Shown here: positions 1-12,793 of the stretch, in pieces
Layout: the number at the start of each line of letters is the position of its first letter
Position numbering within the stretch: the first letter of the stretch is position 1
Source: Parelaphostrongylus tenuis
Taxonomy: Eukaryota > Nematoda > Chromadorea > Rhabditida > Metastrongylidae
DNA: 64,000 bases
Assembly (NCBI GenBank): GCA_019055375.1
Contig: JAHQIW010001222.1
Coordinates: forward strand, 85,001-149,000
Direction: 5' to 3'
Program-made: the position numbers and the translations under genes
Notes under the pieces: generated by a model
Told to the model about the DNA's origin: nothing
Seen by the model: the letters and a program-made list of their open reading frames with translations, nothing else
The model's database searches: none

Positions 1-1037
1 GGACAAATCATTATTTAATAAATATGAAATATGCTAAAAGTTGTCTCAAAAACCACTTTTCATCAATACTCTTCATTGACGACCATTACTCACAGTATGG
101 CTGGATGGAGCGTTAAAATCAATGTTGATTTAGTTATTGACGATCTAATTTAGAGCGAGGAAATTAGCTTGAGAGCTTCTTGGAATTGTCGCCTCTCTTT
201 TCGATCCAAAAAATGGAGAAAAAGTCTAAGAAGTGTTTAAGAGACTTCGAAAATACTTTTAAAGCCATAATTACCATAACCATAAGCGCCGTGTCCACAT
301 GAAGCCGATGTTATGAACCTCAGCAGGAATACTCAGTATGTTTTAGATTACTATATACGAGGTTAGTACGCAAAGGATTATCCGGCAAGTGTTTGGACGC
401 CTCCGCTTCCTTCAAACCCTAACTGATCCGAACCGATGGTCCAGTGTTGGTAACACTCGTGATGTGGGTGTCGTTGTTACATCGAATGAGACCTTCAAGA
501 AATCATAAGGGCGTGAACCTATCACCACTTATTAGGAGTCAGTGATTACTTGTGAAGGCCATCTCAGACTACTGAAATGGGGGCCCTTTATGATGAAAAA
601 AAAAACCAGCTAAGGAACCAAGCAGTCAACGGGAATCTCACGAAATCACACAACTTGTCAAGAAGTATTGAGGAACGCCGCTATTACAATACACCTACCA
701 ACGGTCGCTCGTGGTGGTATTTTCACTCAACCCTGTGCAATTATGACCCGTCATAAAGCGGACACGATAGATAATTACACTCGACTTTTAGGAAGCATGC
801 AGCGCAATGTCTAGAGGGTGCCATCCAGCATACACATAGTCACTGCATCGACCTGTCTTCATGAAGCTCAAGAAGCTCAGTGCTTTTTTCTTCCCACATA
901 CAGTCTTCAAGATTGAACCCACGTACACCCTTCAACGAATTTACCAAATGAATGCGAAGAGAAGTCACAATCAGATATAGTCACATTGAGACTACCATTT
1001 TACATATCAACGATTAACTGGTGACAGGTTTGATTAC
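1..1037 (-). other. intron of AKR copy A
   Basis: No exon is seen here. Scattered blocks resemble 10.86-12.45 kb, the matching intron of AKR copy B. This shows that the duplication carried intron sequence and not only exons. The function of the shared sequence is unknown; it may be an old transposon that predates the duplication. Confidence 0.5.
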
Positions 1038-3825
1038 CTGTAAGCTGTTACTGCTATTCCCTTATCCTTGCAAAATGCTCTTAACTTCTTCTGTTGTAGG
1101 TATGGATGAAGCTCGACCTGAACAATGCTAGATTATTTTCTATTGAGATTTCACCACAAAACTCCTTTCATTAGCCCACAATTGACGGAAAACCAACTCG
1201 ATCGTAAATGCTCAATTCAATAGTTTGTCACCAGGACGTTTTTTCTCCATTGATTTTCTCAATGAGGAAGCGCTTCTCATTGCTCTAGTAAAAAGTTCCC
1301 TTCTTACCCTTCCCCCTTCCCCAAGTGCTATATCGCCTCATTGTGACGTGGTGTTTTATTGGATGCCAAACTACTATGTTCAATATAGGCTCATCCTTGA
1401 CTGTGTTTTCCAGGCTGGTCGCGAATTGACAATTCTACGTCCTCCTCAAGTAAATTAATGTTGTAAATCACGTCATTCTATCAACATTACCGAGCCAGCG
1501 TGTACTGTAAAGTGAAGTTTCGTCTCTTCCAATCTGCGTGAACATTTGGAGAATATCTTTGAACACCGATTACGAATCAAATTCAATTTAATGATAGATT
1601 TCACTTTACTGTTATCTTCACCTGCAAAACTGCCGGCTTCACAGTGCTGTTGGCAATCAGCCTCTCGATTTGCTTGTGATTGAAATTCGAAATTCCTATG
1701 CTTCGAATCTGTAAACACTACTTCAGATCTTTTCTCAGCAAAGGAAGATAAAAAACCTGCACTTGCACCTTTTCTAATTTGCTCATCAAAATTTTATATT
1801 CTCTAGATGGAACTCATTTTCATCTGAAAAAGTCATTGAATTTCAATTTGTAGCGCTTTTAAGGCAAAGTATGATCCCTAATACCATTACTGCAGTTATT
1901 ATCATTACCATGACTTTACTATTGTCATTATGGCACAGTATACTTCTTTCGCCTACCTTTCCCTCTTTGACAAAATCTTCCAGCACCTTCCAAGTTGTCA
2001 GATAATCTTCATTTGAGTATTTCATCTTGTCAGAGTCCGGTCTCTAAAAACTCCTTTCTAATGCCAAAATTTCAAGAAAACTGCAACCTAAGCATCCACC
2101 AAGAAAATTCATTCAACAACAGCTTTGAGAAAATAAACAAGCGACATTTCTACGCATAAATAAAAGAAACGACATGTAGGAAAGCACTGCATCTCCAATA
2201 TGATTTTCGATATAAGAAATGCTGTTGTCAGCGCTATGAATGGGAAAGCTGAATGAACAACAAACCTTCGGAAATGGATCACCACCCTCCTCATAGCCCA
2301 TTGGCCAGTGAATAAGCATTAAGTCAATGTACTTCAGTTGTAACTGATCAAGAATCTCAACGACGTGCTTCTGAAACGACAATGATTTGATATAGAGGAA
2401 TTCTGAGTCAGACGTGCATTATTAGGCAAAGAAACTACCAAGGAAGAACTGGTGAGATTTCGTCAAATTTCGGCATAAAGAACACTTCGTACCGGTCACT
2501 CAAAGTTTTTTATTTCTTTTCAGCACAAAACAAAGTCTACACCTATAGCAAAATTTTGAAGTAATCTGGATTGAAAAAAAGGATTTCAAACATAGAATAA
2601 AGAAAAATGTGCGTATACCTTGCAGGCAGAAGTCGAGTGAAAGGTGTTCCACACCTTTGACGTTATGAAAACGTTTCTCTCTCTGTAATTCTCGGAATTA
2701 CTGATGAACACAATCCAAATTAGTTCATTTAGAGGTATTATACGAGACTAAATGAATTTGTTCAGAATGTGGCAAGTATGAAAAAGCGCGCGACACGAGT
2801 ACGTTAGTCATGCGCATTGATTGTTTTGGCTGCATAATCGATACGCATAATTAGCGTGAGCTCGTAAGTATACTCCAGCCCAGATAGTACCTTATCGTTT
2901 TTTTTGTATTCTAACAAAAAGGCGACTGAACCCTATGGAGCACTTGGAGGACATCGCTACAATGAAAGTGTGTAACAATATCAAAAGTACAAATTCTGTA
3001 ATAATGGTAGTAATCAAAGTAAGACAAGAGTAATTCACTTTATGACCAGAGGAAAACAAGCGTTTGAGGGTCTCGCCGATCTCCACCTGATTACCGTACA
3101 GCCACGCACAGTCAATGTGCGTGTAGCCGACATTAAGAGCGACTTCGACAGCTTTTCCTACCTGAAATAAAAAAGTCTATTAGTAGTTATCCACTTAAAG
3201 TCTTCAGTCACACAGCATTGCATTTATTTACTAGGCATTTTTTGAAAACAAAATAGATAATACGACATTTTCTACGCCCTACATGAACTAGGAGGATGCG
3301 CAATCTCTGCCTTGAAAGCACTTTATACTTGTGAGTAATGTGAAAAATCCTCAAGGTTATTTAGAAAATCATGAATGCTGGTAATGTGCAAGAAGCCTGA
3401 GCAGAATGTTTGATTACCTTGAGTTAGAGATTGAACAGATTAGACAAACAGAAACGCAAATCGCTTTAGATGCAATTTCTACGTAACCCCTATAAAGCCA
3501 CTTGCTAAACGCTTGTCGAATTGTGGCTTCATCCTAGGGCCTATTCAGCCAAACTCGGACGAATTGGCGAGTTATAATAAATAGCAACTGTGAATCAAAA
3601 ATGCTGTCATGATAACCTCGCACTTAGTCGTTGAGGAAAGAAAATAACAAGTAGAAATTTAGGGATAAAAAGATATAAAACGAAAGTTTCGGGGGGGGGG
3701 GGTGCAAAAAAAACAATCGAGCGTGAAAGCCTTTAACGAACCTCTCCAGGTTTACTCTGCCACGTTCCAAGACCCAATAACGGCATGTCATATCCTGACG
3801 AAAGTTTTATCGTCGGCACTGGCAT
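1038..3825 (-). CDS. aldo-keto reductase, copy A, 5' seven exons (gene runs off the left edge)
   Basis: NADPH-dependent AKR that should reduce carbonyl substrates in the cytosol. Exons on the minus strand: 3825-3742 (ATG start, [20 protein letters not shown]), 3161-3039, 2678-2619, 2370-2266, 2043-1957, 1708-1622 and 1117-1038. All introns seen are GT..AG, and every junction is phase 0 until the last exon, which ends in phase 2. The tetrad residues are visible: Asp and Tyr in [10 protein letters not shown], Lys in FITSKVW, His in LIHWP. The substrate-loop Asn is in SIGISNFN. The last visible exon reads [16 protein letters not shown]. About 209 residues are present; the final 100 or so would lie left of position 1. 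Exon 3 uses an unusual acceptor (see findings). Substrate cannot be told. It is a tandem duplicate of the broken gene at 9434-16220. Confidence 0.85.
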
Positions 3826-3865
3826 TTCCTAAAATTTATCGACCTCTTTTATATTTCATTTCTTT

Positions 3866-4200
3866 TGAGTGTTTAATTAAGACATGCTCGAATTTCAATA
3901 GATCCTTTCATTATTATTTGAGCCAACATGTCATATGGTAATAAAGGTATAATATGATAGAAATACCAACAGCAATCGAGTGCGTAACACTCTGTGTTAG
4001 GTGGAAATTTCACTTGACATAGAGTGTAAAACGTTCGTCTTCGATAGCTCTCTGTAGGGAGAGTAGAGCTCACGAGAGAACTGACTATAAAAAAAAATCG
4101 AAAGACGACGGGTTCTGCCCGACTGACGAGTGCGTAAGGACGAAACACGTGTGTCGGGCTGTACAAGTGCCCTTACCAGATCACATGACATGTTGGCTCA
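3866..4200 (+). repeat. hammerhead-bearing interspersed repeat, family A
   Basis: The same sequence recurs near 16.9, 22.6, 25.5, 28.9, 33.07, 33.4 and 63.3 kb in both orientations. Each copy carries the block GCCCGACTGACGAG followed by GAAACACGTGTA, and one end reads like GAGCCAACATGTCATGTG. This copy begins about 40 bp upstream of the AKR copy A start codon. No protein is encoded; apparent frames across it are shadows. Confidence 0.75.
4117..4159 (+). ncRNA. hammerhead ribozyme relic (family A)
   Basis: Helix I strands and the CTGACGA and GAAA core boxes are present. The cleavage triplet, GTA in the best copies, reads GTG here, and helix II is weakened. A G at the cleavage position should block self-cleavage, so this copy is predicted inactive. 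Confidence 0.6.
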
Positions 4201-6496
4201 AATAATAATGAAAAGATACGATACTCTCGTAGATTTTACTGACGAAAAAAGACATTTTGTGAGGTAACTGTAATTGTATTTTTGCACTTGATAGCGTAAA
4301 AATGAGAAAACAAAGAAAAAAATCGATAAGAAGAGAAATATCAATGAAAAGATAAATATTTTCATAGTGCACAAGGATCAATACGTTAACGCAGTGTAAC
4401 ATTACTACCAACGTCATTTCACCAGTAAAAACACGAATATTATCTCTCATGAGTTTAACACATCTCATGAACGTCAGAGTCTCAGAACAAACGGGAGTTG
4501 AGATTTCTAACGGGCGAAGGATAGTATTACTATGCAGCGACAGATACTTTTCCTCTATTCACACCCATTTTTAGCCTTTCGGGAGAAAACGCGATTTGTT
4601 TTTTTTCATAATTCTAACAATGCTTAGATAGCTTGAATCTCGACAATTGAAACGGTATACTTAGTTCTTAAAAACTTTTTTTGCACTCTAACAATAGAAA
4701 TGAAATCACGTTCGATACTCGCGCAATTTTCGCTGGACCTAGCCTTCCTTTTCGGCTTTTGATGACTAGAGGATAGCACAAATCTCAACGATTTCAATGG
4801 TGTGTTTGGTTTTCAAAAAAATTCTCGTGCGTTGATGCAGCTAAAAGATGACTGTGTCTCGCAGTCGGCCAGTAGTTTACCGTCGGCAAGGTGTGTGATA
4901 TTCCGCGAGCGTGATGACTTGATGCCATTGTGGCAAAATTTTATTCCGTATACCGGAGCGAAGAATGCACGCCGTGTGCGTGAAATGGAAATTTATTTTC
5001 ACTGTAATAGCGCAATAAAAAATCTTTTCAAATAAGAAGTAAACCATCGAAATTTCCAAGATTTAAGATATCAAATGATTACTGAACGTCTAGAGTAGAA
5101 GCTCTATGCGTCAAAAATTGCTTGAGTTTGAAACATGACTATATTGTTATTGTCACAGCACAATAAACAGACCATTTTGAAAGTAAGTTACCGGTGAATT
5201 TCTCGAGATCTGAGTTATCGATTGACTGCAAATTCTCCAAAAAAGAGCGAAAAAAGGCGCTTTTTCTCAGCGGCTGAAGTAGGTGCGAATAGTGATAAAG
5301 TACTGTAGCGACAAACTGATAACATTGCAGTACTTGGAGTTTCTGTTAGCAAACAGTTCAGCGAATCTCTCACATCACACTTACTGCTGTATCTTATTCA
5401 ATTTTCTTTCGAGTCCTTGAACTAATAAGTGCTTATGAACGCACGATGATCACATGTCACGTGTCGGCTCGTTAATATTGAGAGAAACTTTCATTTACCT
5501 TTACCACGAGCATGGCCACTCCAGCAACATTTCCTCGCAGTAGGGGTTCGTTAAAATATCATAACTTTTTTTTCTAAGATTTTTGCGAAGAAATCAGACC
5601 ATCGGATCGGTGGTCCTCATGTGGTGCACCCGACTTTCCAAGAAAATCCAGTCGGTAACGCTTCCTCTCGATCGGTTGTAGTTGGAAGGCATTATGTCTC
5701 CAGCCCTGTTCACTCGGATGGCCTAGCGAGTAAAACGAACCTTTGATTCCTGAGTTGACGTAAGTTAGAACTATTAACCTTCTTCGTTTGCGTTACGCAT
5801 TGGAGGTTCCACGGACCCACTATCTTATTCAAGCGGGACAAACCATTCAAGACGCTGCCGAAATCACCTAATACTCGTTCCGTTCCGCTTGACGTCATAC
5901 ATCACGGAAACTCAACAGTCATAAAGCTATCGATAATCGAATTCGATATTGCCTCAATTCTTTTCTCGCATGACTTTATCAGAGTGATCGTGAAGTTGAG
6001 TTTTGGTGAGACGGTATCGTCTCTGCGGTGGTCCCTTCTCACTTGTTGGCGTGGTGATTTTGCTATAAACTGAGGTGATTGCAGTAGTAAAGCTACTGTC
6101 CAGCTTAGAACAGATCAGCATTATCTAAACAAAGCGTTGCCTTTCTGGCATTTGATTGATCCTTTTCCCTTGAAAACCTTGAAGTATTCTTCCTATTCAC
6201 GTAGATTGGACCCAAAGACATCCTGTGTCCTAGTAAAAACTCAATGACTCTCCTCTTTGCAATGGTGAGACCGATTCACTCTGATGAATGCGCAATGAAA
6301 CTGCGCTTTTGTGAGTGAGGATGAAGGGTTTGCTTAGCACGAACTAGGATTGAACTAACGAGCATGCTCTATTGATTGGGCAACAAACATTGACAGCAAA
6401 ATATTTCAGAAAATCTGAAAATGTTAACTAATGGTTTTGCGAATGTAAAAGAATTCTTTTTATTTGACTGCCACTTGCAGTGGTATGATGTTATAG
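4201..6496. other. intergenic, no recognised feature
   Basis: AT-rich sequence with only short chance frames. A slightly GC-richer patch at 5590-5900 has no frame with splice sites that I could recognise. Confidence 0.4.
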
Positions 6497-6637
6497 TATA
6501 CCTAATAATAAGGAGTGCTGTGCAAAAACATTCACATCAGCCGGGATTCGAACCCGAATTCACTCTTTCCGGGTACGTATTCTAGCCGTTGCACCACCGA
6601 CGCTAGTTCTGCACAACATTCCACATTATTGGGTATA
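6497..6637 (-). mobile_element. TIR-bounded element with tRNA-like core
   Basis: The ends are inverted repeats of about 35 bp starting TATACCYAATAAT. The interior, read on the minus strand, has an A-box-like GGTGCAACGG and a perfect B box GGTTCGAATCC. It resembles a tRNA-derived SINE core but lies between inverted ends. Relatives are at 7977-8213, 8325-8527 and 52376-52508. Confidence 0.6.
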
Positions 6638-7091
6638 TTAAAAGGTTTCAATAAACGACAAAAGGTGCTGAGTATGTATGCAGAGTCTGAATGTGGAAAA
6701 AAGGAATTGTTCGACGAACACGTAAGAAACGGCGATAACTGAGGATGGACCGTAGGGTCAAGGACTAAATAAACGATCGAATGTCAACAAACGTTCGCTC
6801 GTCGTCTTTCTGGCAAACGGAGTGCATAAAATAGCACAAGAACGACTCACTGGTGGGTGAACTCCATCACTGAACCAAAAAAAAAAGTTATATTGTAATC
6901 GACTTTCTCTCAACCTCGCCATAACTTCTCAATAATATTACGACTGTAGGATTGAATCTGTAGCAAGATGAGCTTATAACAACCTTTCGAACGCTAAAAA
7001 GAGAACATAATGATGAAACTATATGCTGTTCAGAACTGACTACTAATGACCAAAACGCCCACAAACATCAGAATTCTTTGGTAGATTGAAA

Positions 7092-7351
7092 TATATATAT
7101 ATATATATATATATATGATATATATATATATTATATATTATATTATTATATATTATATATATATATTATATATATTATATATATTATATATATTATATTA
7201 TATTATATTATATTATTATTATATTATATTATTATATATATTATATTATTATATTATATATTATTATATATTATATTATTATTATTATTATTATATTTAT
7301 TATTATTATATTATATTATTATTATTATATTTATTATATATTATATATATT

Positions 7352-7394
<43 letters not shown>
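7092..7394. repeat. (TA)n and (TTA)n microsatellite
   Basis: About 300 bp composed almost entirely of A and T, with alternating TA and TTA tracts. The 99-residue Tyr/Ile frame across it is an artefact. Confidence 0.95.
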
Positions 7395-7396
<2 letters not shown>

Positions 7397-7906
7397 TTGC
7401 AACTTTCTGTATAGGGGCGAGTTTCATTAGCGAGACAGACGTTGACAGAGACCAAGAGGGAAAGAATGAGCAACGAATGGAATAGATTGAAACTTTTTTG
7501 GTGGTTCAGGCCAGGTCAGTCGATGGCATACAGAAATGATTCTCAGAGATATGTTCGACAGCAAAGAACAATTGAGTCGAGCTGTGTTCGTGACTGCTGG
7601 TCGGAAATCGATGGTGGACTGCCCACTCGTTCGCTCGTAGCAACGATGGAATCAACGAGTGTCAGCGCGAATGTCGGCGCTTATTGGTGACCTTCAGTCC
7701 CGATCGGAAGTCTAAGATTTTCTACTGAGTCAGAGAGATCGACAGCGTTTCCTTCTCAGTCGGTTTTCCCTTTCTATCCGTCGGCATTTCGCAAGTGTTT
7801 GCTGAAGTTTCACCTTCTGCTCTATGCGAACGATGTTCGTGGAGAAACAGTGTGAGAAACAAATGGAATTGCTTTTATTCTCACCGCTTTAGCGGTGGTA
7901 AGATTT

Positions 7907-7912
7907 CATATA

Positions 7913-7980
<68 letters not shown>
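7907..7980. repeat. (TA)n microsatellite
   Basis: Near-uninterrupted TA dinucleotide run directly abutting the tRNA-like element. Confidence 0.95.
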
Positions 7981-7982
<2 letters not shown>

Positions 7983-8213
7983 CAGTGATGTGCAAAACTT
8001 CCGCGTCAAACTGGACTAGAACCCACACCTCACTCTCTTCAGGAGCGCGTGCTCTATCCGTTACACTACTGACTCCCATTTTGAACATCGCTCTTTCTAC
8101 GCTACAGCGCATAATCTTTGAGCCGCCAGCCGTCAACGGCATGGCCCGGGTAGTCGGTATTCAGCCCCTCCTGCCGCCAAAGATTTGCATATCAGTCTAC
8201 ATTATTGAATATA
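7977..8213 (-). mobile_element. TIR-bounded element with tRNA-like core
   Basis: Minus strand: A-box-like AGTGTAACGG and B-box-like GGTTCTAGTCC, with a stem CGCTC/GAGTG around the loop CTGAAGA. Both ends carry TATACCCA-like inverted repeats. It is inverted relative to the copy at 8325-8527. Confidence 0.55.
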
Positions 8214-8324
8214 TATATACTATATATATATATGAGTATGAAACTTACCACCGCTGAAGCGGTTGAAATAAAAACAATTCCATTTGATCTCTAGTTCCCA
8301 ATAACTGTCAGAGTGACTGGGTTC

Positions 8325-8527
8325 AATGTCGAGACCGACTACCCGGGCCAGGCCGATGACGGCTGGCGGCTGACAGATAGATGCGCTGTAGCGTAGAAAG
8401 AGTGGTGTGCAAAATGGGCGTCAGTATTGTGACGCATAGAGCACCCGCTCACGGGAAGAGTAAGGTGCGGGTTCTAGTCCTCCCTGACGCAAAAACTTTG
8501 AAAATCACTCTACATTGCTGGGTATAT
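8325..8527 (+). mobile_element. tRNA-like element, second copy
   Basis: Same family as 7977-8213 on the opposite strand: core with GGTTCTAGTCC, then CTGACGCAAAAAC, ending GCTGGGTATATA. The left inverted end is not clear. Confidence 0.5.
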
Positions 8528-8574
8528 AAATGTGAGAACAGTCTGGCACCGTTCTGATGAACATTAGTCACTTC

Positions 8575-8935
8575 TTTTAGCTCCATTGACTCAACCCTCT
8601 CTGTGTGTCCAACTGACAAGGCTGGGCTGTTTGCTCCACGTTCTCAACGACTCTGGCCCCCAGCGTGGGAACGCATTAAATGTAAAGCAGCATTATTTGG
8701 AATGTATTATTGTTGTTATTCCCCTATGTTGTATTATATGTGAATAGAATATGTTGTTATAAGTATGAAAATGCAGCAATAATTTAATTGAAATAGTACG
8801 ATAATACATTCAATGCTTTCCAATGCTGGGGCGTTTGAGTCGCAGTGGGTTTGGATCAGATAGTCCAGCCCCTTTAGTTAAACACAGAGAGGGTTGGGTC
8901 AGTGGATGCCAAAAGGTTAACAGGGCGCTGTCTTG
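8575..8935. repeat. foldback (MITE-like) element
   Basis: The left arm (about 8575-8720) and right arm (about 8790-8935) are imperfect inverted copies. Shared blocks include CAACCCTCTCTGTGT and AATGTATTAT. No coding capacity. Confidence 0.5.
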
Positions 8936-8939
8936 AGAA

Positions 8940-9150
8940 CAAATTAGCTTCCTGCTCATGTACGAATGACGCCTAGGGGAAAATGCTAGCGAAGCGGCGT
9001 AAAATCGTTAGAGCGTGGGGGATGATACGAATTTAGAAAAGACGGTTAGGAAGTGCTTCACAAAGTTCAAAGCTATTGAGGTCAATGGAGATTGCCTTGA
9101 TTATTAGTCTTGTCTTTTGTTCGGAACAAAGTATTGCAAAATCGTATTGA
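8940..9150 (+). mobile_element. mariner transposase N-terminal fragment, decayed
   Basis: One frame reads KTVRKCFTKFK, matching the linker after the first helix-turn-helix of mariner transposases. Similar DNA lies at 38270-38470 and, inverted, at 25160-25425. Stops and frameshifts are frequent, so it is inactive. Confidence 0.5.
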
Positions 9151-9933
9151 AGAGCAAGTCGGCGTGAACCCCTTACGCAACTTATTAGATGATTAGCTCT
9201 GATGAAAATGCTGCACTGCATGACTACGAAACCACAAGCTACAACGTACTTGCTGTGTCGAGATCACAACTTTTGAAAATCAGCTTGAGTATATATTGAA
9301 GACGTGTTACACATAAATAAGGCTGAATTCCATAACTATTGCCTCCCAATTTTAAGCGATACTTTTCCACGTTCTCAATATAATCTTCCAGTCTTCTTTT
9401 ATCACAATGTTACCCAATTCAACATGTATTATACAAAGTGAAAAGACCATAAAAACATGGAATAGCAGCATGACGGCTTAGTACTCTTCGAGAAATGAAG
9501 ATGGTCAGAATCGCGAGCTGTGTGGTTGATGAATCGCCATCCGCGGTCCACCCTGTCGATCTCCTTCATTTTGCCCTCGGTCAGCTCGAGGTCGAACAGA
9601 GCTGCGTTTCTCTTTGATTCGCGCTAGAATATTTCTCTTGACCTCGAATGAACTATAACCGAAGTTTGCTAGGAAACTAAGGATTAGAAATAATTGGAGC
9701 AAAAAATAAAAAGATGTTATTATTCAAATTAAATTTCTATTAATTTCTAAAGCAATGACTTTTTTTTTGCCGACGAGGTCATTCCAGGTAACGTAAAAAA
9801 AAAGATGAAATAAAGATGTAAATCTGGAAGTTTCAAAAAAACTATCGGCATTCCTATTCAAATTTACCAACATATGGACACTAGGGGATAAAAAGCCAAA
9901 AAAAGCTTTCCCTGGTAAGCTCTTACAATATTT

Positions 9934-10215
9934 TTGAACATAAGTATTCCAAAAAAATTAAATTGCTGTTACGAAATCCTCAACAAATTGCCCCGAAAAA
10001 CTACATTGGAATCGAAAACATGTCGTAAAGTATCAAGAATTAGAAGATTTCTATTTCTGAAAATACCTATAAAAGAACTGTGCTTGGAACTTTCTGCCTA
10101 CATTCGCAAAGGGTTACATTTTTCCTTCTGCAAAAGTTTCTTTCCAAGGAATACTAGGAGTTCAAGATGCAGAATTTTTCGCCATCAGGATTGGCAAATT
10201 TCCGACAATGCCTAG
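9934..10215 (+). other. AKR copy B intron; open frame judged accidental
   Basis: A 93-residue frame lies inside the intron between the last two AKR copy B exons. No motif, splice signal or homologous copy supports it. Confidence 0.4.
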
Positions 10216-12511
10216 ATTTTCACATGACATGATTGACAGATGAATCAAATTGTTATAAACGTCGTTGTTGATGAGAGGAACAGTTCTAAGGATCATTGAA
10301 AGAATATTTCAAAAATGTAGAGAGGTAATAATGTTTCTTACCTTCTGAGGTTGATTTTGGAATGATAATTATGTCCTGTTGCACAGCCCAACAAAGAGCA
10401 ACCTGAGCTGGGGTCTGAAAATTGTACACAGCGGTTGGTGATTTCACACTCTGATATTTAAAGAACCAATTCAGCTTTCTTCTGTCACAAGATCAGAGTA
10501 AGAAGAAAGTAACTCTTGGCCAAGTGTCAATTTGCCATAAAACGTAATCAAAACTCAGACAAAGCACTTCTATCTTTCCTGCTAATATTTTTCCCACCGT
10601 ATCCATGAGTACAAGTTTCTAAATTATTCGGTTGTAAAGAAGTTGTGAATAAAGAAAAGTAAGCCTGAATCCGTACTTTTCCATGCGCGGCAGCAATTTT
10701 CGTCACTATGGGATCGGCTAGAGTATTCGGATCACCACGTTGACAGACATACGGTGAGCCAGGATTTTGAAGAGAACTTAGTGCATTTGACTGGGAATAA
10801 TTATTTATCAATTGATAATGACCTTCTCAAGCAATTTTTGGCGATTTTCAAGACGAGCATGATTGCACTATAAGGCTGAAACTATGCTTATGCATGTCTA
10901 AAAAACCACGGCTAGTTGGATCATTGAAATGAACACTGATTTAGTAATTAATAATCAAATTAGCGCAGAAACTGTTTTTTGAGGCTATCGCCCTGAATTT
11001 CGCTCCAAATAACGGAAAAAGTGTTCATAAAGGGCTTAAGGGTGAAAATAATTCCAAAAATCGTAATTGTCGTACCCATGAACGACCCAATCTCCGCACT
11101 AAGCCAATCTGTTAAACCTCAGCAGGAACAGTCAACATTTTTCTAGATTGCATATTACGAGGTTATAAGTGATTGTTTTGGGAACGTTTGAACGTCTTTG
11201 TCTTCGCCCAAGCGGAACTGACGAGTCCACTGTTGACCTCCCGCGTGATGTGTTTGACCGTTGTCGCATCGAATGGAGTACAGTGAAATGGAGCGGACCG
11301 AACGAAGAACCTTTCTCCGTGGTACTCTCCCATGCAGGGCAAACGTGGATCTATCTAACCTCAACCTCGCATTAGCTAAATAATCTCGAAAACATGGTGA
11401 TAAGTCTTCATCGCTAGAGCCAAAGCTCATTATTAGTTGGGCCAGAGTTTATCGGAATCGACTCATTTTTTCATACCTATAAATGTTAGCGACTACCATT
11501 GCTGAAGGTAAGGGAAAATCCTAGTATGACTTTCCAATGTTAATTTCGGCCACTTCGACCAGCGATTAACCAGATACATATAGAAAATAGAAAACTTCTG
11601 AACAGCATGTGAATCCATGAACAATCTAAATCCTTTGAGATTGAGTGATACAAGGAAAGGAATCGAATATATGTGCTAGTATTCGCACAAGCCATGGCGC
11701 CAGATGACGCGAAAAATTTCTGACTATCATCGACGAAACGATTGTTGCCTTGAAACGTGCACTGTTGAGTAATTTATTTCAGAAATCGCTGCACTCACGA
11801 AAAATTAAAGACATAAATCCATCACCATTTATTAAGAGTTAATTGCGAAATACCTAAGAATTACCTGACGAAGACGATTTGAGATTTTACTTTAATGGGA
11901 CCCTGTCAACTGGGAAGAGATGAACGTGCTCAACTGAGAAATCAAGCAATTGGGCGAAAATTTTGCGAGGTCATGATGGAATGTTGACGAAAGCTGCTGA
12001 GGCAATACTCTTACTAACGGTCACTCGGCTTGGTAGCTCACTCTATCCTAGGCGATTTTGATCCGTCATGAAGGAGGTATTATAGGTAATTGCATTAGAC
12101 TTACAGGGAGCATGTAGCGCAATCACTAGAAGGTGCACTGATCATACATATGGTCACATCGACCTCTGTTCCTTAAGGTGAGGGAAACTCAGCGCTTTTT
12201 CTTTCTCCAGGTCGTTTCATTTTCAACCGAACACACTTTTGCCGATACAGCGAATTTACACGTACACCTTGGATACGACCAGAAATCACTATCACATCTG
12301 GTCAACACTGAGAACAATATGCTGAATATCAACGCATAGAGAATAGTAATATACTCCAAAAGAATTTATACCAAGATCACCCATTGCAAGCCAGCCTGAA
12401 ATACACGGATCAACTTAACTACAATGTCATCTTGGTAACAGACGCAGCATAAATTACATAGTATCATCGAAATTTTACATATGCGGAGACTATATCAAAT
12501 TTCTACACGCC

Positions 12512-12793
12512 AGGATATCGAAAATAAGGTGGGCCGGACACGTGATGCGCTTCAACGACAACCGATGGACGAGAGCCGTTACCGACTGGATTCCTCGGGA
12601 CGTCAAGCGCTCTAAAAGAAGACCACTGACCCGTTCCAATTTCTTCACGAAAGCGATGGAAGAAAGATATGTTGCTCAGCGAATCCCTAGAACGAAGAGG
12701 ACCCACTGGGCTACTCTTGCACGCGATAGGGAAAAATGGAAGAGTTGCTGGTACCCGCTCGAGTCACTCGACGATCAACGGGACGACAGGTGA
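12512..12793 (+). mobile_element. RTE-type LINE, 5'-truncated ORF2 C-terminus
   Basis: A 93-codon open frame begins RISKIRWAGHVMRFNDN and includes TDWIPRDVKRSKRRP and REKWKSCWYPL, ending in TGA. WAGHVMR..D.RW....W.PRD.KR..RRP is the usual C-terminal signature of nematode RTE LINE polyproteins. The insert sits next to AKR exon 12900-12823, on the opposite strand. Confidence 0.75.

Larger units (their letters stand above)
7861..8290. repeat. composite foldback element with 50-bp inverted ends
   Basis: The 7861-7910 end and the 8241-8290 end are inverted copies of each other, sharing CTTACCACCGCT and AAGCGGT blocks. They enclose (TA)n tracts and the tRNA-like element at 7977-8213, so one element appears nested within another. 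Confidence 0.55.

Noticed and set aside
6515..6742. Possible tRNA gene on the minus strand near 6540-6600
   Set aside because: The B box is perfect, but no acceptor stem forms and the sequence sits inside an inverted-repeat element; treated as tRNA-derived.
7115..7414. 99-residue Ile/Tyr frame
   Set aside because: Pure TA/TTA microsatellite translation.
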